Of a DNA stretch of 47,220 nt, positions 7,225-16,185 are shown in pieces (position 1 is the first letter of the stretch; the number at the start of each line of letters is the position of its first letter). Source of the DNA: Candidatus Arcanibacter lacustris (GTDB lineage Bacteria > Pseudomonadota > Alphaproteobacteria > Rickettsiales > Arcanibacteraceae); contig JYHA01000087.1 in NCBI GenBank assembly GCA_000970895.1, positions 1 to 47,220 on the forward strand, written 5' to 3'. Made by a program: the position numbers and the translations under genes. The notes beneath the pieces were generated by a model. It was not told the origin of the DNA, ran no database searches, and saw nothing but the letters and a program-made list of their open reading frames with translations.

Positions 7225-7379
7225 GCACGTCATCCTGGAGCGATATTTATCTTTGAAAACGATAAATTGAAGCGATAGGATCCATCTTTAATCTTTTAAC
7301 ACATTGGTTATGCTAGCAATTTTATGGATCCTATCGGTCGATTTTTCTTTTAGAAAAATCTCCCTCCAGGATGACGTGC
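7225..7379. repeat. Dispersed structured element, four-helix cloverleaf (copy 1)
   Basis: This fills much of the 365-bp gene-free gap 7099-7463. Four helices lie in order with only 2-6 unpaired bases between them. P1 is GCACGTCATCCTGGAG (7225-7240) with 7364-7379, 16 bp perfect. P2 is ATTTATC (7245-7251) with GATAAAT (7261-7267). P3 is CGATAGGATCCAT (7273-7285) with 7324-7336, 13 bp perfect. P4 is GATTTTTC (7340-7347) with GAAAAATC (7353-7360), loop TTTTA. It has no tRNA landmarks. A 27-bp stretch (7228-7254) recurs exactly at 35748-35774. The rest of the gap shows no ORF or clear promoter. Confidence 0.8.
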
Positions 7380-7463
7380 CACGCGGATGATTAACTTAAA
7401 CGTTCATTATTTAGAAGCGTGCTGCCCTGTCCAAATTCAAATATATACTATATATTAACATAA

Positions 7464-8093
7464 TTAATAAACTACTAATTTCAAAGAAATCACTAGCAGA
7501 TTATGCGCATTATCTAAAACCTTCTCTTCTATTGTCTCTATATCAACCCCACTTCTTGCTAAATAATCGCTAATAGCTGCTATTCTATCAAGATTTATCC
7601 TTAGCTCAGAATTATTAGATGTTAAGTCGCTTGTTCCTAACATTATTTGAGTGATGATTTTGGTATTTTGTACTTTATGGGACAATAATGTTGCAAGATC
7701 TGACAGAAAAAATTGCTGTAACTCATTAATATCAGAAGATTTATTTGTAAAAAAAGAGCTTGTATCGGTTTTCATTGCTATTGTTAAGCCGTCATTAATT
7801 TCTAATATTTCAAAATTAGTTGGTATGATGTCCAGCATTTTTGTTTTATAAAATAAAGTGATGCCATTGATTGATTGTTGTTTGTTATCCAAAATAATAT
7901 TTTTTGGACGATGACTATTTCCAAAGCTTTGTTTTATGCTTGATATAACTTGAGCTGGATTGCTAGTTTTGTTGGGCTGTACATAATTTAGTAATATAAA
8001 AAATATCAATAAGAAAAAATATAATGATATTTGTAAGGATGAGTAATCCGTCCGGCTTGCTGACTCAATTTCAATGATTTTTTCTTCATGCAT
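7464..8093 (-). CDS. MotB/OmpA-like membrane protein next to cheZ
   Basis: 209 residues. A single N-terminal membrane helix (residues ~20-40) is preceded by R-T-D-Y-S-S-L-Q; the Asp sits at the place of the proton-binding Asp in MotB (A-D-F-V-T-A-M-M). The C-terminus contains L-R-I-N-L-D-R-I-A-A-I-S-D-Y-L-A-R-S-G-V, which fits the OmpA-C/MotB peptidoglycan-binding consensus N-x-x-L-S-x-x-R-A-x-x-V-x-x-Y-L-x-x-x-G-(I/V). So the architecture is MotB-like, though diverged and shorter than the true MotB at 22862-23779. It is last in a cheY-cheZ-this gene run with 21-24 bp gaps. A stator paralogue or a polar chemotaxis factor are both possible. Confidence 0.5.
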   Translation of the reverse strand: MHEEKIIEIESASRTDYSSLQISLYFFLLIFFILLNYVQPNKTSNPAQVISSIKQSFGNSHRPKNIILDNKQQSINGITLFYKTKMLDIIPTNFEILEINDGLTIAMKTDTSSFFTNKSSDINELQQFFLSDLATLLSHKVQNTKIITQIMLGTSDLTSNNSELRINLDRIAAISDYLARSGVDIETIEEKVLDNAHNLLVISLKLVVY

Positions 8094-8117
8094 GGCAAAT
8101 AGTAAATTTTACATTTA

Positions 8118-8765
8118 CTATTGGTTGAATAAATCATCTATTTGACTTTGCGATGGAGCATCAATTTGTGGTCCTGTAAGCAAATCAGAATCTTTTATTA
8201 CATTAGTATGAACATTTTTTGAATCAATAGGGGCTGCTGCTACTTTTGGTTTGTTCTTAGTAAATGATTTGATTAAAACAGAAATAGTGCCATCAATTTC
8301 TTCAAGTACTTTCAAAGTTTTAGCAATTCTTTGACCTGTTACGTCTTGGAAATTACATGCTTCAAATATCTCTGTCACTTTATCCACTATGATTTGAGAA
8401 GATTCTTTATCAGCCATTTTCAAAGCTGTGTTTTGAATCACTTCAGCAGCATCTAAAATAATATTTGTTGATTGTTCTGTTGCGCGAGTTACTGCATTTA
8501 ATTCTAGCGCAGCACCTGGTATAAAGGTATCGCCAATAGAATTAGGATCTAATTCTACAACTTCTTGTTTTACTTTTTTAATCTGTTCAGCAATTTTCTC
8601 AATTTCATTAAATATTAAAATATCACTTTGAGAAGATATGTGACCTTTGATAGTATCCATAAATCCAGCTATTAATGAGTCAACATCGCTAAGCTCGATT
8701 TTACCATTATTGCTAATTCTTATTTCTTCTAACCTGTCGAATAAAATCTTACCTAAATCATTCAT
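8118..8765 (-). CDS. cheZ: CheY-P phosphatase CheZ
   Basis: 215 residues, the usual CheZ length. The long helical hairpin carries F-I-P-G-A-A-L-E-L-N-A-V (residues 81-92) and the active-site segment A-C-N-F-Q-D-V-T-G-Q-R-I, where D141 and Q145 correspond to D143 and Q147 of E. coli CheZ, which align and activate the attacking water. The far C-terminus S-Q-S-Q-I-D-D-L-F-N-Q resembles the CheY-tethering peptide. It dephosphorylates CheY-P and so resets the motor signal. It follows cheY by 21 bp in the same direction. CheZ is uncommon in alphaproteobacteria with multiple CheY sinks, but the active site here is intact. Confidence 0.93.
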   Translation of the reverse strand: MNDLGKILFDRLEEIRISNNGKIELSDVDSLIAGFMDTIKGHISSQSDILIFNEIEKIAEQIKKVKQEVVELDPNSIGDTFIPGAALELNAVTRATEQSTNIILDAAEVIQNTALKMADKESSQIIVDKVTEIFEACNFQDVTGQRIAKTLKVLEEIDGTISVLIKSFTKNKPKVAAAPIDSKNVHTNVIKDSDLLTGPQIDAPSQSQIDDLFNQ

Positions 8766-8786
8766 CGCTTCTCTCCAATATTATTA

Positions 8787-9173
8787 TTAAAATGCTCCGA
8801 GCACTGATACAAGCTTTGTTTTTAAAGTCTCTGCATTAAATGGTTTTACAATGTAGTTATTTACACCAGCGGCTTTAGCAGCGACTACATTTTCTGTTTT
8901 ACTCTCAGCGGTTATCAAAATAAAAGGTAAGTTTTTAAAATCAGGATCTGCTCTAACGCTTTTTAATAAATCATACCCTGTCATTTGATCCATATTCCAA
9001 TCAGAAATAATTAAATCAAACTTTTTCTCTTTTAATTTGGTTAAGGCTATCGCTCCACTCGTAGCCTCTTCAACATTATTAAAACCAAGTTGCGAAAGAA
9101 GATTTTTAATAATTCTCAACATAGTTTTATAATCATCAACGATCAGTATGTTCATGTTCATGTCAACGGCCAT
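8787..9173 (-). CDS. cheY: Chemotaxis response regulator CheY
   Basis: 128 residues, a stand-alone receiver domain. The acidic pair D13-D14 binds Mg2+, D58 (I-I-S-D-W-N) is the phosphoacceptor, T88 and K110 (Y-I-V-K-P-F) complete the active site, and W59 follows the phosphoacceptor as in enterobacterial CheY. CheY-P binds the flagellar switch. It is first of the cheY-cheZ-MotB-like run. About 135 bp separate it from the upstream membrane-protein gene, so it may have its own promoter. No cheA is present in the window. Confidence 0.94.
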   Translation of the reverse strand: MAVDMNMNILIVDDYKTMLRIIKNLLSQLGFNNVEEATSGAIALTKLKEKKFDLIISDWNMDQMTGYDLLKSVRADPDFKNLPFILITAESKTENVVAAKAAGVNNYIVKPFNAETLKTKLVSVLGAF

Positions 9174-9307
9174 AATTCAAGCTCCGAAATAATATAATAT
9201 TGTCAATGTTTAAGCTTTCTAAAAACTAATCACTATTCTAAAATCATAATTCAATATTGTTAATTTTTAATTAAGATACAAAGACATCGCAAGTGATAAT
9301 AAGAAAT

Positions 9308-9778
9308 TTAATTCTTATTGATAACTTCATCGCCCCATAACTCAACCATATCCTTCATTTCTTGTTCTATTTGCACTAGTTTGTGCGCTGACTTGATTTT
9401 AAAAAGGTGTGAAGTAATTTTAGGTAATAACAATAGCATCATACAACCAATAGAAGTTGTTCCATAGATTGAAATCCATACAAAGGGATTAATAATAAAG
9501 GTTTGTGACATCTCATTTATACCTCCGCTTCTCCATAAGGTGAATATATAAGGTGATACTCCCATTAAATTGAAAGCGCAGATAGTACTAGATGCAGATT
9601 TATTTAGTCTTTTATCTATAGCGAACGAAGCAAGGCTTGGTAAGATAGCAATGATAAAAAAGGTAAATGCATAACGTGATATAAGTAAAATAGCGAAACT
9701 AATAATAACTATTAGTAGCCTGATACTATACATCAAAACTTTCGCGCCACTTTTTTTATTAGGTATATTATTAGCCAT
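9308..9778 (-). CDS. Hypothetical membrane protein downstream of the pseudokinase
   Basis: 156 residues, not recognised as a named family. After a basic N-terminus (K-K-S-G-A-K) there are about four hydrophobic segments (residues ~14-35, 37-52, 63-80, 95-120). A cytoplasmic-looking, partly charged C-terminal helix ends the protein (H-K-L-V-Q-I-E-Q-E-M-K-D-M-V-E-L-W-G-D-E-V). It starts 24 bp after the stop of the pseudokinase gene and points towards cheY-cheZ, so a shared role with the kinase-like protein in motility or membrane signalling is possible. That is inference from position alone. Confidence 0.6.
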   Translation of the reverse strand: MANNIPNKKSGAKVLMYSIRLLIVIISFAILLISRYAFTFFIIAILPSLASFAIDKRLNKSASSTICAFNLMGVSPYIFTLWRSGGINEMSQTFIINPFVWISIYGTTSIGCMMLLLLPKITSHLFKIKSAHKLVQIEQEMKDMVELWGDEVINKN

Positions 9779-9802
9779 TATATATCAACATATTACAAGG
9801 TG

Positions 9803-11872
9803 TTACTTAGTAAGCAGGTAAATAAGCATAATTGAATAAAATAAATATGATACTATCACGCATATTTTTAAACCATACCGATAACCTAGCTCGTCCATTT
9901 TAGCGCCGTCAAACAACTGTTGTTTAGTAAAAAATAACTTTCTATATAGTTTTTTTGCACGATCAAATTCATTTAAATCTTTTTGAAATATACTAGGGTC
10001 GGTAACTACAGATAATAAATTAGTCAAGGTGCTTTTTTGTGACAAATCTGTGATTCTTTCAATTAATTCGGCTCTGGTAGATTTATTACGAATTTGCAGT
10101 ATAACTGGGTCTAAATTAACAATACAAGCCTTGGCCAAATGTTTTAAGACCTTAGTCCCAGTAGTTTTTTGAGCTACAGCTAAAATAGCTAATGATATTA
10201 ATTCTTTCCTTCTTGCTAGCAATGGAAATCTAGCGAGGCTTGGCAATGTCATCTCTTTGTTTATATGTAATTTAGCCAATATAAAAGCAGAGATATGGCG
10301 ATCCATAATTTTATTATTGCCTAAAGATGCCTGAACATCTAGCTCTTGTAAAATCTGATTCACTGTGAAAACCATTTTATCCTTAAAAATTTCGCTCTGA
10401 CATGGAGCATTAGGATTTAATTCATATAAGCATCGTTCCATCCCAAATCCCGCAACGTCTTTATCAAAAAATTCCCTAAGCCTATCCATGATATCATAAA
10501 GCTTATTGTTTAAATTTATCCTTCTATCAAGTGATTTTATTACAAAAAATCTCCAGTAACATCCTTTAAGGATAGTTTTAGCATTCTCTAAATATTCTTT
10601 TTTATTTCTAGCAAAGCCATAAAGAATAAGCAAAGGCATGCTTTCTATAGACATTGAAAAATCCTTAACTCTAAGAGGGCCTGTCGGGTCTAGAGTTGCT
10701 AAATATCTGACTAATAATTCCTCTTGTCCTACTAGTACGGAATTGGTGGATTCGTAGCGACCTATATTGCTGATACGTTCTAATTTTTCAGCAACATCGG
10801 CGTTTCCAATAGCGCGCTCAATCCATCCAACGATCTTATCTTCTAAAATAAATTTTTTAGCTAAGGACCAACTTTTTTGCAAGCCATGAGCAAGATAATG
10901 GCAAGTATAATAATCTTTATCATTAAAGGACAATGATCTTGTTGCTTCGTTAAACATACGAACCACATTCAAAGCTGTAATTTGATTATTATACCACTCA
11001 TAAATCTGTTTGGATCTCCATCGATCTGTCACGATATCATTAAGCAATCCTTTTAAAAGCACTTTTGCTTCATTGGATATTTTCTTAGAGCTGGTTAGAG
11101 CAGTATAAGACCCTTGCTCCATTTTTGATTGTAATAACATTTCTAAGCTATATGATGCTGAGTTATAGTTGCCACTAAGCATCATATAGCAAACTACGCC
11201 TAGGGCGTAGTAATCTGCAACAACATTAGTTGTTCCTCTTGTGATTGGTAGGCAGTCTATAATTTCAAGAGGACAATATACTGTTTTTTGTGAAAAGAAT
11301 GGAGCATCAGAAAAGCATTCTCCAACCATTACAATGTTGTTGGTTGGGTTAATAAATATATTTTCTATATTTATTCTACCATGAGCAGCTCCAATTGCTT
11401 CAAAATTTTGTAAGATCTTAACTACAGGCAATAATATATTTTTTTTAAAAAAACTTAAAGAACAAGGGCCATTAATATCTATATATTCCTTTAGGTTGAT
11501 ACCAGTAGGGTATTCCATGATAGCTACATAATGCTCTTTATTATCAAGAGAAAAATTTGTTACTTCAGCTTCTATTGGTATTACTAAGCGCTCAATAGCA
11601 TTGGTTTTAAAATAATCAATCAAACTTATTCTTGGATTGATATGAGAATCAAACACTAATCCATAGAGCAGCCTATCATCTATTTCGCTTAAATTGATGC
11701 AATTATATGCTTTGGCAAAAGCGCCCCCAAAGGATGTTAGAGGAGCGTCTGGATCTATTTTGTAACGACCAGCTATAAGGTCAATATCATTGTTAATGAT
11801 AATATCTACTATGCTCTCGTGAGTAATAGCATTTTCAACTTTACTAGGATCTGCTGAATCAATACTGGTCAT
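9803..11872 (-). CDS. Large kinase-like protein lacking catalytic residues (pseudokinase)
   Basis: 689 residues. Residues ~35-300 have a Ser/Thr-kinase-like layout: a Gly-rich segment F-G-G-A-F-A-K-A-Y (48-56), a hinge-like I-M-E-Y-P-T-G-I-N-L, H-G-R-I-N-I-E-N in the catalytic-loop place (164-171), and A-D-Y-Y-A-L-G-V-V-C-Y-M-M-L-S-G matching the D-x-Y-S-L-G-V-x-L-Y-E-L-L-x-G helix. In the catalytic loop HRD is H-G-R, so the catalytic Asp is replaced by R166. The DFG position reads G-E-C (184-186). Phosphotransfer is therefore unlikely. Residues ~300-660 are helical and unassigned; a membrane helix ends the protein (Y-L-F-Y-S-I-M-L-I-Y-L-L). It is the first gene of the run leading to the 9308-9778 membrane protein. 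Confidence 0.7.
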   Translation of the reverse strand: MTSIDSADPSKVENAITHESIVDIIINNDIDLIAGRYKIDPDAPLTSFGGAFAKAYNCINLSEIDDRLLYGLVFDSHINPRISLIDYFKTNAIERLVIPIEAEVTNFSLDNKEHYVAIMEYPTGINLKEYIDINGPCSLSFFKKNILLPVVKILQNFEAIGAAHGRINIENIFINPTNNIVMVGECFSDAPFFSQKTVYCPLEIIDCLPITRGTTNVVADYYALGVVCYMMLSGNYNSASYSLEMLLQSKMEQGSYTALTSSKKISNEAKVLLKGLLNDIVTDRWRSKQIYEWYNNQITALNVVRMFNEATRSLSFNDKDYYTCHYLAHGLQKSWSLAKKFILEDKIVGWIERAIGNADVAEKLERISNIGRYESTNSVLVGQEELLVRYLATLDPTGPLRVKDFSMSIESMPLLILYGFARNKKEYLENAKTILKGCYWRFFVIKSLDRRINLNNKLYDIMDRLREFFDKDVAGFGMERCLYELNPNAPCQSEIFKDKMVFTVNQILQELDVQASLGNNKIMDRHISAFILAKLHINKEMTLPSLARFPLLARRKELISLAILAVAQKTTGTKVLKHLAKACIVNLDPVILQIRNKSTRAELIERITDLSQKSTLTNLLSVVTDPSIFQKDLNEFDRAKKLYRKLFFTKQQLFDGAKMDELGYRYGLKICVIVSYLFYSIMLIYLLTK

Positions 11873-12070
11873 ATTTATAATATACCATCAAAAACCAATT
11901 ACAAACTATCTATGGCGATGGTAAAGCAAATATATTAATATATTATTAATATATTTGCATGGTGTTTTTTGAAATATTTTTATAAGGAGCTATGCTTTGG
12001 GCGATATTTATATTCTATTTTAATTAGTTTTGTTATATAAAGGAGATTATATACTAATTAATTATAAAAT

Positions 12071-12832
12071 ATGGACTATATGAAAAACTTACTTTCAAAA
12101 CTACTACTATGTTTGGCGATTTTAATTCTTGTCTCTTGTGCTAATAAAAAAGAGGAAGAAGAGCTACCAACCGATCCAAACATATTATTCAATCAAGCAA
12201 GTAACGATTTGAACAAGGGTAGGTATGACTTAGCGGCAGAAAGTTTTGCTAAAATTTATGTGGAACATCCTTATTCCGAATTAGCAACTAAGGCTAAGTT
12301 AATGGAAGCTTATAGTTGGTACGAAAAGCAAGATTTTGATATGACACTTGCTATATTAGATGAGTTTGTAAAGCTTCACCCTGCTTATAAAGATATAGAT
12401 TATGCTTATTATTTAAGGGCGATGTCTTATTACTATCAGATTTCTGATAGTAAGCATGATCAAGAACAAACCTTATTATCTAAAAATGCTATTGGTGAGG
12501 TGATTGCAAGATTTCCAAATAGTAACTATGCAAGAGAGTTGAAATTTAAACTAGACTTAGTAAATGACCATTTAGCTGGCAATGAAATGGAAATTGCTCG
12601 CTTCTATCAAGCTAGAAATGATTTTATAGCTGCAATTAATAGATATGATAAGGTGATAAAAGAATATCAAACCACTAACCATGTAAAAGAAGCATTAGCA
12701 AGATTAGTAGAGTGTTATTTGGCATTGGGAATAGTTGATGAAGCAACTAAATATGCAAGCATTCTAGGCGCTAACTATCCTGCAAGCAGCTGGTATCAAT
12801 ATAGCTATGACTTGCTAAATAAAAACAAATAA
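12071..12832 (+). CDS. bamD: Outer membrane assembly lipoprotein BamD
   Basis: 253 residues. The lipoprotein signal ends in L-V-S-C, so the mature N-terminus is lipidated Cys. The body is a row of TPR-like helical pairs (F-N-Q-A-S-N-D-L-N-K-G-R-Y-D-L-A-A, Y-P-like repeats, F-P-N-S-N-Y-A) as in BamD/ComL. BamD recruits substrates to the BAM complex that inserts beta-barrels. Two ATGs are possible (12071 and 12080). Neither has a clear ribosome site; AAGGAG at 12040-12045 is too distant. recN follows without any spacer, an arrangement common in Rickettsiales and other alphaproteobacteria. Confidence 0.92.
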   Translation: MDYMKNLLSKLLLCLAILILVSCANKKEEEELPTDPNILFNQASNDLNKGRYDLAAESFAKIYVEHPYSELATKAKLMEAYSWYEKQDFDMTLAILDEFVKLHPAYKDIDYAYYLRAMSYYYQISDSKHDQEQTLLSKNAIGEVIARFPNSNYARELKFKLDLVNDHLAGNEMEIARFYQARNDFIAAINRYDKVIKEYQTTNHVKEALARLVECYLALGIVDEATKYASILGANYPASSWYQYSYDLLNKNK

Positions 12833-14482
12833 ATGCTACTATCATTAAATATTAGAAATTTTCTACTAATTGAGCAGGCCCAGATTAGTTTTGATCAGAA
12901 GCTTTCGGTAATTACTGGGGAGACTGGAGCTGGAAAATCTTTAATTTTGGATAGTTTATTATTTGTCTTGGGTGAAAAGCCACCAAAAATTATCAGAAAT
13001 GAGCAGGCTCAAACGATAGTAACGGCTGAGTTTGATATTAGTAAAAATCTTATTGTACGAGAAAAATTAGTAGAATTATCTATTGAAGTAGAAGATTTGC
13101 TGATTATTAGAAGGGTTATTGAGAAAGATGGTAAAATCAAAAACTATCTTAATGATGTGGGTGTAAGTGCCCCCTTCATAAAAGATATAGCTAATTATTT
13201 GATTGAAATATATTCTCAACATCAGCAGCAATCACTATTATCTTTTGCTTATTATCTAGATATTGTTGATGATTTTGCTAAAACAAAGCCACTGAGATCA
13301 GAATTAAATTCTATTTATCAAGATTATAATGCATCTTCTGCCCATTTAAAAGATATCAAAGAACAATTAACCACTATTGCAAGAGAGCGAGATTATCTCG
13401 AACATGTATTTACTGAGCTTTCCAAGTTAAATGTGTATGAGGGCGAAGAACAAGAGCTAATCGATAAGCGCCTGATACTAATGAATAAGGAAAAATTACT
13501 CGATGTAGTAAATGATAGCTTATCTGAATTAACTAAACATAATGCTGGACTTGCTATTATTAATGCGCAAAAAACTCTAATTAGAAATAATAATTTTTCA
13601 CATGTAAGCTTTGATAAGGCTATTGATTATCTAGAAAAAACTACCATAGAATTAGATGAAGCGACATCTGAGCTTCATAATATCTTAAATTCAATCAATG
13701 ATGAAAATGAACAGCTAGATCAAGTTGAACAGAGATTATTTGCTATTAAGGCAGCCGCTAAAAAACATGGGATTAATGCAGATAATTTTTCTAAATATTT
13801 GAGCGAAATTAAAAATAAATTATCCTCGCTTGATAATCAAGATCAAGAAATTAGCAATGCAGAAGAAAAAGTTATAAAACTCAAATCAGATTATCAGCAA
13901 AAAGCGTCCCAGCTATCTAAGATCAGAGCTGATAATTCTATATTACTAGAGCAGGAAATAACACATGAATTAGTGCAGCTTAAAATGGCTCATATTAAAT
14001 TCAAAATTATCATCGATAGCGATAGGGATTCTATTAAGTTAAATGGTTTTGATAAAATCTCCTTCATGATCAGCCCTAATCCTGGGGTGCCGCTAGCTGA
14101 TTTAGCAAAAATAGCATCAGGTGGTGAATTATCACGCTTTATGTTAGCTGTTTGTGTTGTGCTATCTAGACTTAATCAAGCAACCTCTTTGTTATTTGAT
14201 GAAATCGATACTGGTTTAAGCGGAGCAGTAGCTGATGCGGTAGGTTCTAGGTTATTATTAATTGCACAAAATACTCAAGTTCTAACCATAACTCATCAGC
14301 CTCAAATTGCAAGTAAAGGCAACAGCCATATTAAAGTATTTAAAAGTCAAACAAGTGATGAAACTAATACTAAAGTAATGATGCTAAATTATGAGGAGCG
14401 TATCAGAGAAATTGCCAGCATGATTTCTGGAGAGCAAGTAACAAACGAGGCTATTGAGGCCGCAAAAAAACTAATATCGTAG
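12833..14482 (+). CDS. recN: DNA repair protein RecN
   Basis: 549 residues, typical for RecN. This SMC-like ATPase has Walker A G-E-T-G-A-G-K-S near residue 30, a central coiled coil with E-L-x-K-L-N-V-Y, and a C-terminal half with the signature L-A-K-I-A-S-G-G-E-L-S-R-F and Walker B L-L-F-D-E-I-D-T-G-L-S-G, then H-Q-P-Q-I-A-S. It takes part in double-strand break repair by bringing ends together. The ATG directly follows the bamD stop, and its own TAG is directly followed by the GTG of coaE, so the three genes form a tight operon. Confidence 0.95.
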   Translation: MLLSLNIRNFLLIEQAQISFDQKLSVITGETGAGKSLILDSLLFVLGEKPPKIIRNEQAQTIVTAEFDISKNLIVREKLVELSIEVEDLLIIRRVIEKDGKIKNYLNDVGVSAPFIKDIANYLIEIYSQHQQQSLLSFAYYLDIVDDFAKTKPLRSELNSIYQDYNASSAHLKDIKEQLTTIARERDYLEHVFTELSKLNVYEGEEQELIDKRLILMNKEKLLDVVNDSLSELTKHNAGLAIINAQKTLIRNNNFSHVSFDKAIDYLEKTTIELDEATSELHNILNSINDENEQLDQVEQRLFAIKAAAKKHGINADNFSKYLSEIKNKLSSLDNQDQEISNAEEKVIKLKSDYQQKASQLSKIRADNSILLEQEITHELVQLKMAHIKFKIIIDSDRDSIKLNGFDKISFMISPNPGVPLADLAKIASGGELSRFMLAVCVVLSRLNQATSLLFDEIDTGLSGAVADAVGSRLLLIAQNTQVLTITHQPQIASKGNSHIKVFKSQTSDETNTKVMMLNYEERIREIASMISGEQVTNEAIEAAKKLIS

Positions 14483-15052
14483 GTGAAAAAAATTGCTTTA
14501 ACTGGCTCCATTGCCATGGGAAAAACTTTTATTGCAAATATATTCAAGCAATTTTCTGTCGCTGTTTATGATTCAGATTTGGCAGTTAAGGAAATATTTG
14601 AACAACAACCAGAATTAATCGCAAAATTATTTCCAGAATGTTATGTAGATGGTAAAATCGATAAAAATATCTTGAGCCAAATAATCTTTAACGATCCTCA
14701 GAAACGCAAAAAATTAGAATCTATCCTTCATCCTTTAGTTGCTAAAAAACGTGAAATATTTATCAGAAGAGAAAAATACAAAAGAACTAAAATATTAGTC
14801 TGCGATATAGCATTATTATTTGAAAAAAACTATCAAAGATATTTTGACCAGGTGGTGGTTGCTTCTGCTCCGAAATTTATGCAAAATAAAAGAGCTATGG
14901 CTAGAAAATTTATGACTCAAGATAGGTTATCATCAATATTAAAATTACAAATGCCTGATCATAAAAAAAGAATCAAAGCAGATAAGGTTGTTTATACAGG
15001 TGGTAATAGAGGATCAGTATATCGCCAAATAAAATCCTTGCTATATAGCTAG
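14483..15052 (+). CDS. coaE: Dephospho-CoA kinase
   Basis: 189 residues, the usual length. A P-loop G-S-I-A-M-G-K-T at residues ~8-15 is followed by Y-D-S-D (the substrate-binding D-A-D motif), then H-P-L-V-A-K-K-R, and a nucleotide-kinase lid with R near residues 130-145. It phosphorylates dephospho-CoA in the last step of CoA synthesis. The start is a GTG with no gap after recN. A small oddity is A-M in the P-loop where G-S or S-G is usual. The 3' end overlaps the convergent fliB-like gene by 12 bp. Confidence 0.9.
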   Translation: MKKIALTGSIAMGKTFIANIFKQFSVAVYDSDLAVKEIFEQQPELIAKLFPECYVDGKIDKNILSQIIFNDPQKRKKLESILHPLVAKKREIFIRREKYKRTKILVCDIALLFEKNYQRYFDQVVVASAPKFMQNKRAMARKFMTQDRLSSILKLQMPDHKKRIKADKVVYTGGNRGSVYRQIKSLLYS

Positions 15053-16177
15053 AGCCCTTACTAATCCCAATAATCTGGACTCATTTGCCCAATTAAGATC
15101 ATTGAAGATGGAGGTGAGTAACTCATCTGATTGTAGATGATCATATAATCTTGAAATAGAATGTATCACCTTTACTTCGTCAGATTTGTTGTGGCAAGCA
15201 AGAGCAAGTCTTATAGTTACGAATTTTAAAGAAATAATTGAGATTTTATTATATAAGCTAGCACCAAGACCTGCAAATGGAAATAAATTAGAGGCGATTT
15301 GAGCATATAAATATTTTCTTAAAGCCCCTTCTCCAAGAGAATCATTCATTAACTTCCCATATAATTCAATGCTATTTGGACCATATTGGATAGTTAGATT
15401 TTTTTGGTCAATGGTAATTTCAAGAGATTCTGCAATTGTTGCTAATACTTCATTTAAAATATTATTATTTAATTTAGATGAGTGAATAACTAGCATTAGA
15501 GCATTGATAATATTAAAAGGATCATTAGCTTCTATTTTTGCTGGAATGATACGAGTAGATGCAGTTTCAAGTAAGAATGGAACTGCATCTATCCAAGATG
15601 ATTTGGCAATTGAATCTAAAGATTTAGACACTGTGATTATTTCTGATAATAAACTAACGCTATCTTTATCCTGACTTTGTAAAATATGTTCTATAAAATA
15701 ATTATGAATTAAAAGGGCTGCATCTTCTGTTAATTCTGCCGGTAGGTAATCTTTACAAACAATAGGAATGCGTGCTATATCTGTATCTTCTAGTTCATAA
15801 CCTGCTTCATTTTCAAGCAATATACGAGTTACTTCAGGGCAGGAAAGAGTAGCGCTCATGATATTTTGATTGCCTAGTTTTCTAACAATTCGAGGGTAAA
15901 AATAACAAGCATCTCCTAGAAAATTTTCACCATATTTAGCATGTACGCCACATCTACCGGATTCAAGCTTAACGCAGTAATTATTTGCATCATGCTTCAT
16001 TACATACTGATTGTCTTTTTTAGTTATGGAATCTGATAATAGGGGATCTTTTAAGTAATTATTAGCGCGAGTTACATCGAGTTGCATCTGCCAATTTTGA
16101 CAACAATTATTTGAGCATTCAGCTCCAATGCATTTAAATGAGGTTACTATCTTACTTTGTTTTATTTTGTAAGTCAT
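15041..16177 (-). CDS. fliB: Flagellin lysine-N-methylase-like protein (FliB family)
   Basis: 378 residues. The N-terminus carries the Cys-rich signature of the FliB/YkgJ-like group: F14-K-C16-...-C21-S-N-N-C25-C26-...-W29. It continues with C68, C76 (R-C-G-V-H), C91 (D-A-C-Y-F-Y-P-R) and L-S-C-P-E. These cysteines suggest an iron-sulfur cluster, which has been reported for FliB as far as I recall. The helical remainder is less conserved. FliB methylates lysines of flagellin in Salmonella. Here it is directly downstream of fliW (8 bp gap) and close to flgL/flgK, which supports a flagellar target, although no flagellin gene is in the window. Confidence 0.8.
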   Translation of the reverse strand: MTYKIKQSKIVTSFKCIGAECSNNCCQNWQMQLDVTRANNYLKDPLLSDSITKKDNQYVMKHDANNYCVKLESGRCGVHAKYGENFLGDACYFYPRIVRKLGNQNIMSATLSCPEVTRILLENEAGYELEDTDIARIPIVCKDYLPAELTEDAALLIHNYFIEHILQSQDKDSVSLLSEIITVSKSLDSIAKSSWIDAVPFLLETASTRIIPAKIEANDPFNIINALMLVIHSSKLNNNILNEVLATIAESLEITIDQKNLTIQYGPNSIELYGKLMNDSLGEGALRKYLYAQIASNLFPFAGLGASLYNKISIISLKFVTIRLALACHNKSDEVKVIHSISRLYDHLQSDELLTSIFNDLNWANESRLLGLVRALAI

Positions 16178-16185
16178 TGCTTGAT

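Noticed and set aside
7225..7379. tRNA-like gene reading of the cloverleaf element
   Set aside because: The arms are too long, and T-loop, D-loop, anticodon loop and CCA end are all absent.
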